From: a virus | Strand: one strand, 5' to 3' | Length of the DNA stretch: 26,081 bases | Virus record (IMG/VR): IMGVR_UViG_3300033153_008361 | Coordinates: 64,001 to 90,081 of that record | Shown here: positions 7,601 to 16,141 of the stretch, piece after piece | How the letters are laid out: each line of letters begins with the position of its first letter | Numbering within the stretch: position 1 is the first letter of the stretch | Translations under genes and position numbers: made by a program | Notes under the pieces: generated by a model | What the model saw: only the letters and a program-made list of their open reading frames with translations | The model's database searches: none | Told to the model about the DNA's origin: nothing

Positions 7601-8859
7601 ACCATGTCATAGGGATTCCCCTCATCGAATCCCTGGAACATGCGGAGTAGGGTGTCATCAGCTTCCCATAAAACGTCACAAACCTCATATAGCGTTGTGC
7701 GCCAACGCAACAGGTTATGAACAATATCACTCGGCTTCTGAGCCGTTTTGCCCTCGTACCATTTGACCGGAGACTGAGCCGCTATTAGAGATGTGCTGAA
7801 AGAGTGAAGTTGTCTCAACACTCCCTCAACCGTAGACATTACTATATCGACTTCGCCCACGCTTGTAGCCCAATCCTGAGCGTCCGCGTCTCCCCTAACA
7901 TATCCAGTGAATACAGTCGTTGAATTGTCAGGCAGGAAAGTGATTTGCGACTCAGTTCCGTTGTAATAAGATTCGCCCCATATCACAACCAGGGTGTGAT
8001 CTGGAATGTCGGCCAGGGTAGCGTAATCCATAGCCTTTATCCCGGCCGTCCAGCCACCACCTTCCCAATCATTCTCTATCGTGATTTGGTCACAGTCGAT
8101 AAATGGATAACTGCCGGCCGTGCGGTCCGGGTCGTGGACCATATAGAGCCGGTAACTGACCTGGGATTTTCCGTTAGAGTTTGTAACCGTATACTTTGCC
8201 CAATAATACCCGGCGGCCGTAAAGGTAATGTCGCCTAACCCCGTGCCTGTGTTGAAATTGACCGTAGGTGTCCCAGCTGTAGAAGCTACCGTAAGTGCGT
8301 AGCTTGTTATCGAAGCAGCCTTTGGGTCTGAGTTAGAAGCATCTACATTGATTGCGAAGCTGCCAGAAACCAGGAAACCCGCTCGATGGTCGCCAGCGAT
8401 CACAACCGGTGGCGGTTGGGTGTTCTGGTTTGAGTAAACAATGTCATCATCCATATACCAAATCTCGGTGGCCGGATCGATATATGAACGGCGCGGTTTC
8501 AGTGGGTAGTTATGATAAAAAGTAAGGTAATTGTTATCTTGGAGTTGATGAGAATGCCCTGCTACCGTAACCGTCCCCGTTACCCCGCCATCTCCAGAAG
8601 ATATTGCTTTCACTCTCAGCCGGCCTACATTATCTGACTGGAGAGCCGTACCTACCCAAACCTCTTGCAGAGCCTCAATCATGGAGAAAAACGAACCGGT
8701 GCCGGCGTTAAAATCTATCGAGGTTTCCCCCTTAACTACAGTGGCATCATTTAGTCTAGCTGACCATAGGATAGGCGGGACTAGATAAGAGAGCCTAATG
8801 TCACTCCTATGATGCTCACTTCGCTGTAAGGCAAGATCGGGCGCTGATACAGTTGGCAT
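4645..8859 (-). CDS. Large tail-tip (tail-associated / hub-like) protein with propeller-like C-terminal half
   Basis: 1404 residues, the largest gene after the tape measure. The N-terminal part (about 1-640) begins with beta-rich sequence and contains a PKD/Ig-like unit around residues 150-246 (ITSYALTVAS and YYWAKYTVTNSNG). It then has a region with WEGGGW, an LRWR motif and many aromatic residues that fits hub-like phage proteins in general character only. A Pro-rich linker near 636-656 (PPLGGNLPLLPPPEE) leads to a C-terminal half of repeated beta strands with Asp-box-like motifs (TDDNGSTWSWKN near 781, LNGGAAW near 1283), as in sialidase-type or Ycf48-like propellers. It follows the tape measure and distal-tail-like genes, the normal place for the tail-associated host-contact protein. 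The start overlaps the upstream stop (TAATATG) without a clear Shine-Dalgarno. No protease or lysozyme signature was seen. Confidence 0.65.
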   Translation of the reverse strand: MPTVSAPDLALQRSEHHRSDIRLSYLVPPILWSARLNDATVVKGETSIDFNAGTGSFFSMIEALQEVWVGTALQSDNVGRLRVKAISSGDGGVTGTVTVAGHSHQLQDNNYLTFYHNYPLKPRRSYIDPATEIWYMDDDIVYSNQNTQPPPVVIAGDHRAGFLVSGSFAINVDASNSDPKAASITSYALTVASTAGTPTVNFNTGTGLGDITFTAAGYYWAKYTVTNSNGKSQVSYRLYMVHDPDRTAGSYPFIDCDQITIENDWEGGGWTAGIKAMDYATLADIPDHTLVVIWGESYYNGTESQITFLPDNSTTVFTGYVRGDADAQDWATSVGEVDIVMSTVEGVLRQLHSFSTSLIAAQSPVKWYEGKTAQKPSDIVHNLLRWRTTLYEVCDVLWEADDTLLRMFQGFDEGNPYDMVNVFLYDESIRARVQCDQGGRIHIVDDQQLMIDSDRSGLTTIFAISSLPGIADFGGPMAIPRKPEFEVPFVTANGFYWDGAFVDGKPDADEFCSIAPGGKPLWRGPSPQDKPKQTVSSQDHLNQIAGRHEAKINNPIEEFRIELHGNYLGVFDCAYSEQFTMDLQASQNPRGITWSDKPLYLRHVMATYNSMNTFWDMNCSFEPEHVTTDGVYTECPSFPPLGGNLPLLPPPEEVPGALLTGASVNYKSALGDLWTKRLTQGVTDLVQDPFWRVKQATDSPASAIVFRCGIGFIKRSTDAFASVDVDVTPSSDPPNNAGDSPAPTVASVTFIQGEGSYINQDEFVFLATWQNSGGTWRSWLAYTDDNGSTWSWKNIGIEGLEKVTSFGSTTSVYNGSADVQNLSGYSNSGMHKTLCVLTETKAVQIWADNGPTYRIQGTVIDISGDTLTPGGTDYVLNPGDETSGNTPYEMSAVAIGPTKFLLAWIYYNGSIWPGIKLAIGTISATVISMSSVDSFAVTNDADCVRISMFDEDASLVVYGSGSITGGARVVVTTGANPTHGSELPLGTFGRSVDVATLSTTHAVVISEDNGSGNSYGNAIGIGRFGNNLYKSSGLTFGNAASKIVHEIGVRKLDSTRFVISWYEDVSTYEYGYCRVGTVGGPYTIPTIDLSTPAAWDTFSFDVYEQNLAIINPEFFIVGYKPQTGTYPDVRHVLGKVNASTNAITYGTVVDNTGDASGYGFSIEVLSGTKGLLVRWNSSSDLDGWTINWDIGDYAARGLGLSIGKSAGDKVWVTGNLNAVLYAQEFALPSLALSNTFSMGVAAFAATEAKTRLAYPFVPFGYDDVVYVFGRMYDPQSLGIETHIIRTLNGGAAWALIENTWGVDHCGALIITTLGYMYAIRNRAAQAKLYRDNADNALTLRLTLPFDAPVAPHGMTINFYNGDAYICSWFADPIMVVQVNTPFVIYSDLTFNHDNTDGIEAIIRM

Positions 8860-8860
8860 A

Positions 8861-9328
8861 TTATTTTAGGGTATAGAGCGAATTGGCGTTGACAATATCG
8901 ACATTGTTCAACAAGAGACGGTAGTTTTCCATGTGTCCCTGGCTTCCGCGGAAGCGACCAATGATCGGCCCCGCATCAGCATTTTTGAAATCACGGTGCG
9001 GTTTTCCCCGAATGTCCGCCCAATGGATGCCAGCGGAAGAATCATCGGTCAGGTCAACAGTAAAATAAAGCCAGCCCGTACCAGCTTTCGCCCCATCAAT
9101 AAATTGCCTGATCCGCCACGCTTGGTATCTGGTCGTCACTTCCCACAAGAAATCCAGGGTAGCGGCCCCATGAAGGGCCTGCTCACCTTCGCCCCGCGGC
9201 GTCTCAACAGAGGCGTCATTGTATGGCGCTATAGTCGGCACTGGAATTTCCCACAAGCGGAAAGATCCTCTTGCTAACCCGGCCTCATCTAATGATATTC
9301 TCCAGTCCCAAGGACAACTATTTGACAT
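8861..9328 (-). CDS. Distal-tail-like or minor tail protein
   Basis: 155 residues from ATG 9328 (MSNSCPWDWR), which follows the tape measure stop after one base. An in-frame upstream start at 9358 would overlap the tape measure gene by 29 bases and is less likely. The protein is beta-rich with a central segment FLWEVTTRYQAWRIRQFIDGA then GWLYFTVDL. That resembles the small proteins placed between tape measure and tail-tip genes in siphophages, which include distal tail proteins and lambda gpM-type minor tail proteins. Sequence alone does not separate these options; position is the main evidence. Confidence 0.5.
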   Translation of the reverse strand: MSNSCPWDWRISLDEAGLARGSFRLWEIPVPTIAPYNDASVETPRGEGEQALHGAATLDFLWEVTTRYQAWRIRQFIDGAKAGTGWLYFTVDLTDDSSAGIHWADIRGKPHRDFKNADAGPIIGRFRGSQGHMENYRLLLNNVDIVNANSLYTLK

Positions 9329-9329
9329 C

Positions 9330-12300
9330 TTATTTACCTGCCCATGTTCGTTTGGCAACTCTAACCGCTATGTTTTCCATCGCCTTTATATATGTAGGTG
9401 GAATACCACGCGGGTCAGGGAATTGATTAGTGACATCCATCGTATTGTTGATGGTCATAGACCCGCCACGAGCCCCGGATGTCAGCATATTACTAAAAAC
9501 CGGACTATGATTTGGAATAATTCGGCCAGCACCGGGCATGTCAATTATTTCCGGCCCACGTTCGCCAACAAGTAACGGTCCAGGCCCGAAGCCGCCACCG
9601 AGATACCGCTGCCCTAGCTGTTCCTGCAACCATGTAACGAAATCGACTAACTCTTGGTAGCCCATGTCCATGATGTCGCCTTGTATGAGGGGGGTTAAAA
9701 TGCCTAACTCATCAGCGAAATTAATAGCCATCTGTTCAAGCTCAGCTTCTGTAACTGTAGCACCACCCCCGGTATCATCAGGATCTCCATCATTGTCGGC
9801 CGGGATGGTCCCCATTCCGGGAATTATGGGGGTGGCTGTAGCAAGGATCTGATTGCGTTGCTTAATCCATTCGTAAAGCTGCCTGTAATCTGCAGCCATT
9901 CCCATATTGTTTTCTCTTAGCCAGTCCACCCAAAAGGCGTCGGCTATATCGACCGCTTCTACAAAAGCATTTTCTGTCAGTTCGGCCCGTTCCTCTTGAT
10001 GATCGGCATCAGCTTCCAGTATCTCAGCGTGATACTCATCTTCAACCTCTTTCTTTCTAAACGCTCCTTCTTTAAGGATCACCACCTTCTGAGTCTCGGA
10101 CTGTTCCGTAGCGGCAACTTCTCCCTCAACCCCGGTCTCAACATCAGCAAGTTTCATCAGGGCTGCTTGCCCACCGGACACGACAGTTTCGTCAACGGCA
10201 TCTTGCTTGTCTCCTTCAGCCAGCAAGGTCGCGGCTGTTTCCATGTCCAGAATTTCTTGTGTAGCCGCTGCTAATTCTTCTCGTTTCTGCTCAAGAACAT
10301 CGTTCAGAATAACCAAAGCGGCCTCGACCGCCTTTGCTTCTTCTTCTAATGCCGGGTCTGCTCGAAGAGCATTCAATGTTTCTTGTTGCTTTGCAATGGT
10401 CTGTTCCAGAATAGCTATTTCGGCATCGCTGGTAGCCTGAAAAGCAACTACTGAACCATTAAGCATAGATTCAATACTTAACAAATCTTGCTCAGCTAGA
10501 AGAACCGCAAGGTCTGAAGTTACTTCTATTTCGCCCCGTTTGATCATCTCGGCCGCAATCTGTGAATCTATCTGGCCCTGAAGCACATCGTTAAATGCGG
10601 CAGAATCGAAACCGGCGGCCGGGTTTGTTGGAAATACGGAAGGACCAAACATACCGGTCATAAAATTGGGGAATGCTGATACTCCCTCGCCAAATGAAGG
10701 AGCCCCAACTAACCCCGTACCTGAGCCCGTCCACGGTGCGGCTTGCTGAGCCCCAAATGGAGATTCGGTTACATTAGGAAAGGTAAAAATTGGCTGGCCC
10801 GGTATCGCTTGAACCGCGCCGGCTGAAAAGATGCCGCCACCAGATATGCCGCTTATTGGCGCATCCTCGGACACGTTCGTAGACATGGCCCCCGAAGGGA
10901 TAATGAATGGTGCGCCCGGAGTGCCAGGAGTGACCATACTCATGCCACCCGGTATACCGGGTATCCCGGTGGCGCTTTCTCCGAAGATACTGAAATCGTC
11001 TAGGTCTGGGAGCGTATATTTGTTAATAAAACCCTGAATCCAGGCATCCAGATCCTTCATGCTGAGACCAAGGGTCTCGTTAATTATTTCCTGAGCACCA
11101 ATCCCAACCATACCACCTAGTTTTAGGGCTTGCTCCATCATGAGTGTGTGAGCTAAATTTGTTGTGTCAAAGCTATATCTATCAAACGCATCCCAAACAT
11201 TTTCGGCCTCTGGCATAGCAAGGGCAAGATCGACAGTTCCTCTAAGTTTGTCGAAAGTATCTACAAGGTCTTCGATACTGAGAGCCGCAACTTCCTCGGC
11301 TATCGTGCTATCGGCCCGAACCGCTCCCCCGGCCATCATTTCTTGCGCTCTGACAAGGCTGACAACAAGTTCTCGGATATGGTCTATTGCAAGAGTGGAT
11401 GTGTCAGTCGTATCTATGGATAGGGGGGTATATGAAAACTCAGGTTTGCCGGTAAGCGGGTTAAAAACTATCCCCTGGCCAGCCAATTGATTCATAAGGG
11501 CTAAGGCATCATCAATATATTTTTGCAGAAGAGCCAGGTCGTCAGCCGACTTCTCCGTAGTAACCCGACTCCGCTCATCCCACCAAGTTCTGTAATCATC
11601 CAGAGCTTGGTTTAATTGTTCATTTAAGACGGCCGTCTTACGGCGCTCAGCTATTGCCTGTGCTTCAACCTCGCGCTGTCGGGCCTGTTCCTGTTTTGCA
11701 AGCTGTTCCTGTAAGGCCGTGTCCAGGTCTCGAATCTTACGAGCACTGACAATACGAGCATCACGCAATTCGCGCTGTAACTGTTTATCTAATTCAGCCC
11801 GCCGATCATCTCCCTTTTGTGTAACATCATCAATCTCATCATTACGATTCTTTTTGAGTTGGTCTTCCTCGAAGGCTTGGCGACGGCGGATCTGGCGGAG
11901 TGCCTTGCCATCATTAGCTAACATCGCCTCGAAAGCATCAAAATTAAATTTGTCCCGGAGACGCCTTAGTTCTTCCTGATATTTTTCCTCAGCACTAATG
12001 CGATCATCATTAAGATCACCTTCCAGATCGAGTACAGCATCCCCGTGTTTTCGGGCTATATCTTGCTCTTTGTCATTAAGACTTACGGCAGCCTTAACAA
12101 CATTAGACTCAAAGGCGGATTGAATATCCGCGATTTTCAATTTGTTTTTGCGGTCGATGTCGATTAACTTCTGAGCATTATCAATCTCAGCCTGCATTCG
12201 CCTACGAGTTGCATCAGTCAATAGCTTCTCGAAGCGAAGGGTAGCCGCTACATCAAATTCTCTGACAGCCTCATTAACCTTTTTCTGTGTCTCTGAATAC

Positions 12301-15245
12301 TGTTCTTGGATTGATTGCAACTCGGCCAACTTGTCTCCCATTGACAGGAAGGTATCAGCCGCCTTTTCTCCTTCCTCATTACCCTCACTCAGCGCAAGCG
12401 CATAAGCAGTAATGCCATTGGCAAAATCTAAAACCTCCTGATCGTGTAGTGCTATCTTCGCAGTTACTTCTTCTACAGATGCACCAGTAGCAATAAAGCC
12501 TTCTTGGGCATCGTGTAGTACACTGGCTAGATCGGCCGCCATCCCGCCACCCGGTAGACCCGGAGTATAGCGGAGTGTCCCCTCTGTAATATCATTCAAA
12601 ACCTTGATAACAGGTAGAATGGATTGCATATCTTCCCGGAATTCTGCGATTTTGAGGGAAGCATCCAAAAAGAAACCTTCAACATTCAACAACACCCCGG
12701 CAAGACCCATCAAACCCGCTGAAAGACCACCTGCAGCACCCTCGCCAGCGTTGAACCCAAATACTAGAATACCAAAGGCATCAGCAACTCCAAAAAGGGC
12801 TTCGGCCACTTCAAAAACAGGCGCGGGGTCAAAGTTCTCCAAGAAGTTTTCAACCTCTGTCCCAAGTATTTCTACTAACTTAGCTAAAATTTCACCAAAG
12901 GCATTAGAAATGCCCATTAGGTCGGGATTTAGTTCTTCCAGCACATCATCAATTTCTTTGAATTGGTTTGACAATTCGTCAATGATGGGCTCGCCCATCT
13001 CAGCCTGAATCTGGCGTAGCCGTTCTTTTATCCTGCCCTCAGCAACCCCAAAGGTATCGCTAAGGTCCTCGACACTTCGGCCGGTCCGTTCTAGCTCAGC
13101 TTGGAGTTCGGTCAATAAACCAGTAACACCAGTTGTCTGAAAGGCGTTTCGGATTTTGTCAATAGCAACAGGGCTAATCTCGAACCGCCTCTGTAACGAC
13201 CGGAACTCACCGCCTAATGCTTCCTGTAGGGCAATTCGAGATCCCAGCTGGCCTTGCTCAGGCTGGAAGCGGGCCAAAGCTGTAGCAACTTTAACCACTT
13301 GCTCTAACTGATCAAGGCTTTCGACTTCTGGAAGGAAGGCCCGTCCAACCCCGACAACGTTTTGTCCTAGTTCTACTGATAAGTCTCTGAGTTTTTGCAA
13401 GGACGCTTCGGCTGCAGCCGTATCACCTTCAAAGAAAGCTGTAAATTGGGCGTCTGCTAACTCGATTTCCTTAGCTGCTGTTACTGCTCCCTTAACAATT
13501 GCCTGAAACGCCTGAAAAGCAGCCTTAGCCATCGCCATGAGAGCCTGAGTTAGGGCCTTAACTGCCAAAAGTGTACCGGCAATAGCAATACCAACTGGAC
13601 CGGCCACGGCCGCAGCTTCACCAATCGCTGCCATACCGGGCATACCAATACGCTGAGCAGCAAACCCGGCCTGTCGCATTTTAGTACCAGATGGAAGGTT
13701 TGATGCTCGTGCGAATCCGCCCTGACTTACATTAAGATTAAACTTTCCCTGTTTGGCGACAATCTTATCAATGGAGTCAGCATATTTTTTGTTGGACCTG
13801 ATGACATCATCGACTTCTTTTTCTAGCTCATTCATTTCGTCGGCCGATTTGCCGACAGTTACATTAAATTCGCCATGTTTTTTGGCTAATTTATTAAGTG
13901 CATTTTGCTGTTTGGTATAAGTCTTAGTCGTTTTAGTGAACTCTTTTTGGGCATCTTTGGCCCTTTTAGCTCCATCCCGATCTGTTTTTGCTAATTGGGT
14001 TTTTGATTTTCTTAGCCGATCAGATGACGCCTTTTGTGTATCATTGGCCTTGGTGAGACTGTTTTGAGCCGTTTCACGCGCACGGGTAGCCTTACTAACG
14101 CCCTGTTGGGCTTCCTCAGCCGCAGTTTTAGTATCGGTATAAGCCTTCTTTTCAGCCTCAGCCCGTTCCTCAGCGGCTTCAACTTGTGCGGTTGCGTCAT
14201 CCTTAGCCTTCGCAGCCGTCTCCTTAGCTGCATCGCTACCCGATTTCTGAACCGTAGCCACTTCTTTAATTGCATCAGCTTCGGCTTTCTTCGCAGATGT
14301 TACCGCTTCTTTAGACTCATTCCACACCCTTTTCTGTTCTTGTTGGGTTGCCTTAGCTGCATCGCTGCTAGTCTTAGCCGCTGTGACAGCATCTTTAGCT
14401 GCGGCCAGGGCCTGCCTTCGTTGGGCAACTACTTGTTGGGCCGCTGTAACCTCGGCCTGCATCCCCTGAATAGCCGTTTGGGATTGTTGCCGCGTTGCCT
14501 CTGATAGCCCCTGTTCGGCCGCCTGTTGTTGTTGGGCTGCATTTACGGCAGCCTCTCCCGACGCTTCCCGCTGTGTCATGGCCGCTTGTAATTCTTTGTT
14601 ATACCCTTGTAATGCTTGTGATGCTTCTTCTAAGCCTTCTCTTTCTGATTGGAGTTTTGTTCCTGCTGTAACCGCCTTTCCTTCGGCCGCTGTTAAATCA
14701 ACTCGCGCCCTGGTTCTTTCCTTAGTCCCAGGTTGAGTAGCCGCATGTGAGGTAATTGCCCCTTGCAATTCCCGCCGTGACGAAAGCGCCTCTTGCAAGA
14801 CTGGCTTGATCCTTCCTTGCCTTTGTTGCACATCTGCGGAAGCCGCAGAACTTAACTGCTTTAGCTTAGCAATCTGTTCATCAAGAACCCTAATATCTTC
14901 CTTTCTAGCAGCTACCGCCTGTTGCGCTGATTGAACCTCGGCCTGACCTGCAACCCGAGCAGCCTGTACCCGTTGTTGGGAAGTCTTTTTAGCACCAGAA
15001 GCTGCTTGGCGCTGGCGTTGCTGAATCTGTTGGGTTGTCTGTTGTTCTGTTTGTTGGATCTGCCGGCTGGCACTCTGAGTCTCTGCTACAGCCTGCTTTA
15101 AGCCAGTGCCCATATTGCGGCCGACATTCTGGAAGCTAGTATCAGCTTTCTTCGCCAGGGCCTCAATCCGAGTGTCGATGCTGGTTAAAACACGGTCAAC
15201 TTCGGCATCATCTAAAACGATTTTATAGACGTATTCTTTAGGCAC
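9330..15245 (-). CDS. Tail tape measure protein
   Basis: 1971 residues, by far the longest gene, as expected for the protein that sets tail length and is threaded through the tail tube. Seen in order: a long Ala/Gln/Lys-rich coiled coil (about 1-480); a hydrophobic stretch (about 535-590, AAVAGPVGIAIAGTLLAVKA) typical of the membrane-interacting segment; a second highly charged coiled coil (about 980-1230); a Gly/Pro-rich low-complexity part (about 1420-1550, GIPGIPGGM, PGTPGAPF); and a C-terminal GPLLVGERGPEIIDMPGAG motif (about 1888-1910) that is a recurring mark of tape measure C-termini. GTG start 15245 has GGAG seven bases upstream; it overlaps the preceding gene by 8 bases. At about 0.15 nm per residue the tail would be near 300 nm. 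No lytic transglycosylase or peptidase motif was noticed. Confidence 0.92.
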   Translation of the reverse strand: MPKEYVYKIVLDDAEVDRVLTSIDTRIEALAKKADTSFQNVGRNMGTGLKQAVAETQSASRQIQQTEQQTTQQIQQRQRQAASGAKKTSQQRVQAARVAGQAEVQSAQQAVAARKEDIRVLDEQIAKLKQLSSAASADVQQRQGRIKPVLQEALSSRRELQGAITSHAATQPGTKERTRARVDLTAAEGKAVTAGTKLQSEREGLEEASQALQGYNKELQAAMTQREASGEAAVNAAQQQQAAEQGLSEATRQQSQTAIQGMQAEVTAAQQVVAQRRQALAAAKDAVTAAKTSSDAAKATQQEQKRVWNESKEAVTSAKKAEADAIKEVATVQKSGSDAAKETAAKAKDDATAQVEAAEERAEAEKKAYTDTKTAAEEAQQGVSKATRARETAQNSLTKANDTQKASSDRLRKSKTQLAKTDRDGAKRAKDAQKEFTKTTKTYTKQQNALNKLAKKHGEFNVTVGKSADEMNELEKEVDDVIRSNKKYADSIDKIVAKQGKFNLNVSQGGFARASNLPSGTKMRQAGFAAQRIGMPGMAAIGEAAAVAGPVGIAIAGTLLAVKALTQALMAMAKAAFQAFQAIVKGAVTAAKEIELADAQFTAFFEGDTAAAEASLQKLRDLSVELGQNVVGVGRAFLPEVESLDQLEQVVKVATALARFQPEQGQLGSRIALQEALGGEFRSLQRRFEISPVAIDKIRNAFQTTGVTGLLTELQAELERTGRSVEDLSDTFGVAEGRIKERLRQIQAEMGEPIIDELSNQFKEIDDVLEELNPDLMGISNAFGEILAKLVEILGTEVENFLENFDPAPVFEVAEALFGVADAFGILVFGFNAGEGAAGGLSAGLMGLAGVLLNVEGFFLDASLKIAEFREDMQSILPVIKVLNDITEGTLRYTPGLPGGGMAADLASVLHDAQEGFIATGASVEEVTAKIALHDQEVLDFANGITAYALALSEGNEEGEKAADTFLSMGDKLAELQSIQEQYSETQKKVNEAVREFDVAATLRFEKLLTDATRRRMQAEIDNAQKLIDIDRKNKLKIADIQSAFESNVVKAAVSLNDKEQDIARKHGDAVLDLEGDLNDDRISAEEKYQEELRRLRDKFNFDAFEAMLANDGKALRQIRRRQAFEEDQLKKNRNDEIDDVTQKGDDRRAELDKQLQRELRDARIVSARKIRDLDTALQEQLAKQEQARQREVEAQAIAERRKTAVLNEQLNQALDDYRTWWDERSRVTTEKSADDLALLQKYIDDALALMNQLAGQGIVFNPLTGKPEFSYTPLSIDTTDTSTLAIDHIRELVVSLVRAQEMMAGGAVRADSTIAEEVAALSIEDLVDTFDKLRGTVDLALAMPEAENVWDAFDRYSFDTTNLAHTLMMEQALKLGGMVGIGAQEIINETLGLSMKDLDAWIQGFINKYTLPDLDDFSIFGESATGIPGIPGGMSMVTPGTPGAPFIIPSGAMSTNVSEDAPISGISGGGIFSAGAVQAIPGQPIFTFPNVTESPFGAQQAAPWTGSGTGLVGAPSFGEGVSAFPNFMTGMFGPSVFPTNPAAGFDSAAFNDVLQGQIDSQIAAEMIKRGEIEVTSDLAVLLAEQDLLSIESMLNGSVVAFQATSDAEIAILEQTIAKQQETLNALRADPALEEEAKAVEAALVILNDVLEQKREELAAATQEILDMETAATLLAEGDKQDAVDETVVSGGQAALMKLADVETGVEGEVAATEQSETQKVVILKEGAFRKKEVEDEYHAEILEADADHQEERAELTENAFVEAVDIADAFWVDWLRENNMGMAADYRQLYEWIKQRNQILATATPIIPGMGTIPADNDGDPDDTGGGATVTEAELEQMAINFADELGILTPLIQGDIMDMGYQELVDFVTWLQEQLGQRYLGGGFGPGPLLVGERGPEIIDMPGAGRIIPNHSPVFSNMLTSGARGGSMTINNTMDVTNQFPDPRGIPPTYIKAMENIAVRVAKRTWAGK

Positions 15246-15672
15246 TTAACTTCTCCAAAAGAGCGGCAAGTTTTTCGATCTCGACCTCAATTTCCATGAG
15301 ACGTTCCAACCGAGTAGCCTTTTCATCTGTCGATAAATCGGGGTTTTCACGGAGTTCATTAACGATGAGGGTAGCGTCAATCTTTCTTTCTTGGATATAC
15401 AAAAAGATTTCGTCCGCCGTCTTTTCCGCCTCATCCAGGGCCAGCCGATTTTCATAAAAATAAAGCAGGTCACGATTAGCCCCTGAAATATATGGGGCTG
15501 AAATGGGGGTTGCTGTCCCATAGGATGTGACTGTATTCCTGGCCCGTCCACGCCTGAACTGATGAGCGATGAGCAGGGAGAGGAACGGTGTATCCACCGG
15601 CCTAGATAGGAAGGGGTCTAAATTAGGGTGTTCCTTAACTAGATCCTCAAAAACCTTGTTCATAAGCACCAT
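15238..15672 (-). CDS. Small tail assembly protein before the tape measure (chaperone candidate)
   Basis: 144 residues from ATG 15672, or 141 from ATG 15663 (MNKVFEDL); neither has a strong Shine-Dalgarno. The N-terminal half contains SRPVDTPFLSLLIAHQF. The C-terminal half is a charged helix (DEKATRLERLMEIEVEIEKL). It overlaps the upstream gene by 26 bases and the tape measure gene by 8. Genes just before the tape measure usually encode tail assembly chaperones, often made partly by ribosomal frameshifting. Here the upstream frame ends in TTT TGA within this overlap, and a +1 slip there would continue into this frame at EDLVKEHP (see findings). No family is recognised from sequence alone. Confidence 0.5.
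   Translation of the reverse strand: MVLMNKVFEDLVKEHPNLDPFLSRPVDTPFLSLLIAHQFRRGRARNTVTSYGTATPISAPYISGANRDLLYFYENRLALDEAEKTADEIFLYIQERKIDATLIVNELRENPDLSTDEKATRLERLMEIEVEIEKLAALLEKLSA
15647..15655 (-). other. Candidate +1 ribosomal frameshift site (GGT TTT TGA)
   Basis: The upstream gene ends GGT TTT TGA. Phe-tRNA on TTT can re-pair perfectly one base forward because five T's are in a row. Translation would then continue GAG GAT CTA, which is the frame of the downstream gene at residues matching EDL. The same logic (slippery codon before TGA) is known from bacterial prfB and some phages. Not proven; a run of five T's before TGA can arise by chance. Confidence 0.25.
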
Positions 15673-16141
15673 TCACTAATCCATCTACCATCGCTTCAAC
15701 GGCCTCGGCAACATTCTTGTCAAACTCGCGTTTATGGATCCCGCCTTCTGGATCTTCCAGGTCCAGACCCATCCTAACGCCACCGCCCGGACCACTGGTG
15801 ATGCTTCCCGCAGACGTTTTGGAAATCCACTTCCCGGCCGGATGACCTTCTTGTGAAAGCATCATATATCTGATCCGCGTACCTTTATTAAGGAGTTGCC
15901 ACACGCTTAAAGTTGCTTGCTCGGCTTTTTGGGCCTGCATGACAACAACCCCAACGATGCGCCCCGGCTGTACCTGGGTAAAGTGCCCAAAGTCCGGCTT
16001 GTCCTCAGACCGCTTCCAGGGTTCGACAAGTTTCTTATGACGTTTTTCAACTGCTTTCAAAGCAACCTTAACGGCCGCATCCCCGCGCTTATGAATACGC
16101 TTATAATCTTCATGAACATTGGGGCGCTTTGTCAAAGGCAT
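15647..16141 (-). CDS. Tail completion-like protein, weakly similar to the HK97 gp10 type
   Basis: 164 residues from ATG 16141, which overlaps the upstream stop as TAATG. A longer in-frame start at 16195 would overlap by 55 bases and is directly preceded by a TGA in its frame. The N-terminal helix is basic (YKRIHKRGDAAVKVALKAVEKRHKK). It is followed by SVWQLLNKGTRIRYMML, GKWISKTSAGSI, a SGPGGGVRMG glycine loop and GGIHKREFDKNV. The W..L..GT.....p..W.s.T......G....GI..R.F layout resembles HK97 gp10-family tail or neck completion proteins. That match is by eye, and placement after the tail tube is less usual for gp10 proteins. The alternative is a tail assembly chaperone. Confidence 0.45.
   Translation of the reverse strand: MPLTKRPNVHEDYKRIHKRGDAAVKVALKAVEKRHKKLVEPWKRSEDKPDFGHFTQVQPGRIVGVVVMQAQKAEQATLSVWQLLNKGTRIRYMMLSQEGHPAGKWISKTSAGSITSGPGGGVRMGLDLEDPEGGIHKREFDKNVAEAVEAMVDGLVNGAYEQGF

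Noticed and set aside
9329-9358. Longer start at 9358 for the distal-tail-like gene
   Set aside because: It would overlap the tape measure end by 29 bases; ATG 9328 directly after the stop fits the packing of this region.
14034-14504. Plus-strand frame of 156 codons, and other long plus-strand frames within 9.6-14.5 kb
   Set aside because: These are antisense to the tape measure coiled coil; their Leu/Ser/Arg-rich composition is what reversed Ala/Gln/Lys codons give.
15246-15551. Minus-strand frame of 101 codons inside the gene before the tape measure
   Set aside because: It is nested in another frame without a ribosome binding site, and its composition (Trp, Arg, Ser rich) is typical of a shadow frame.
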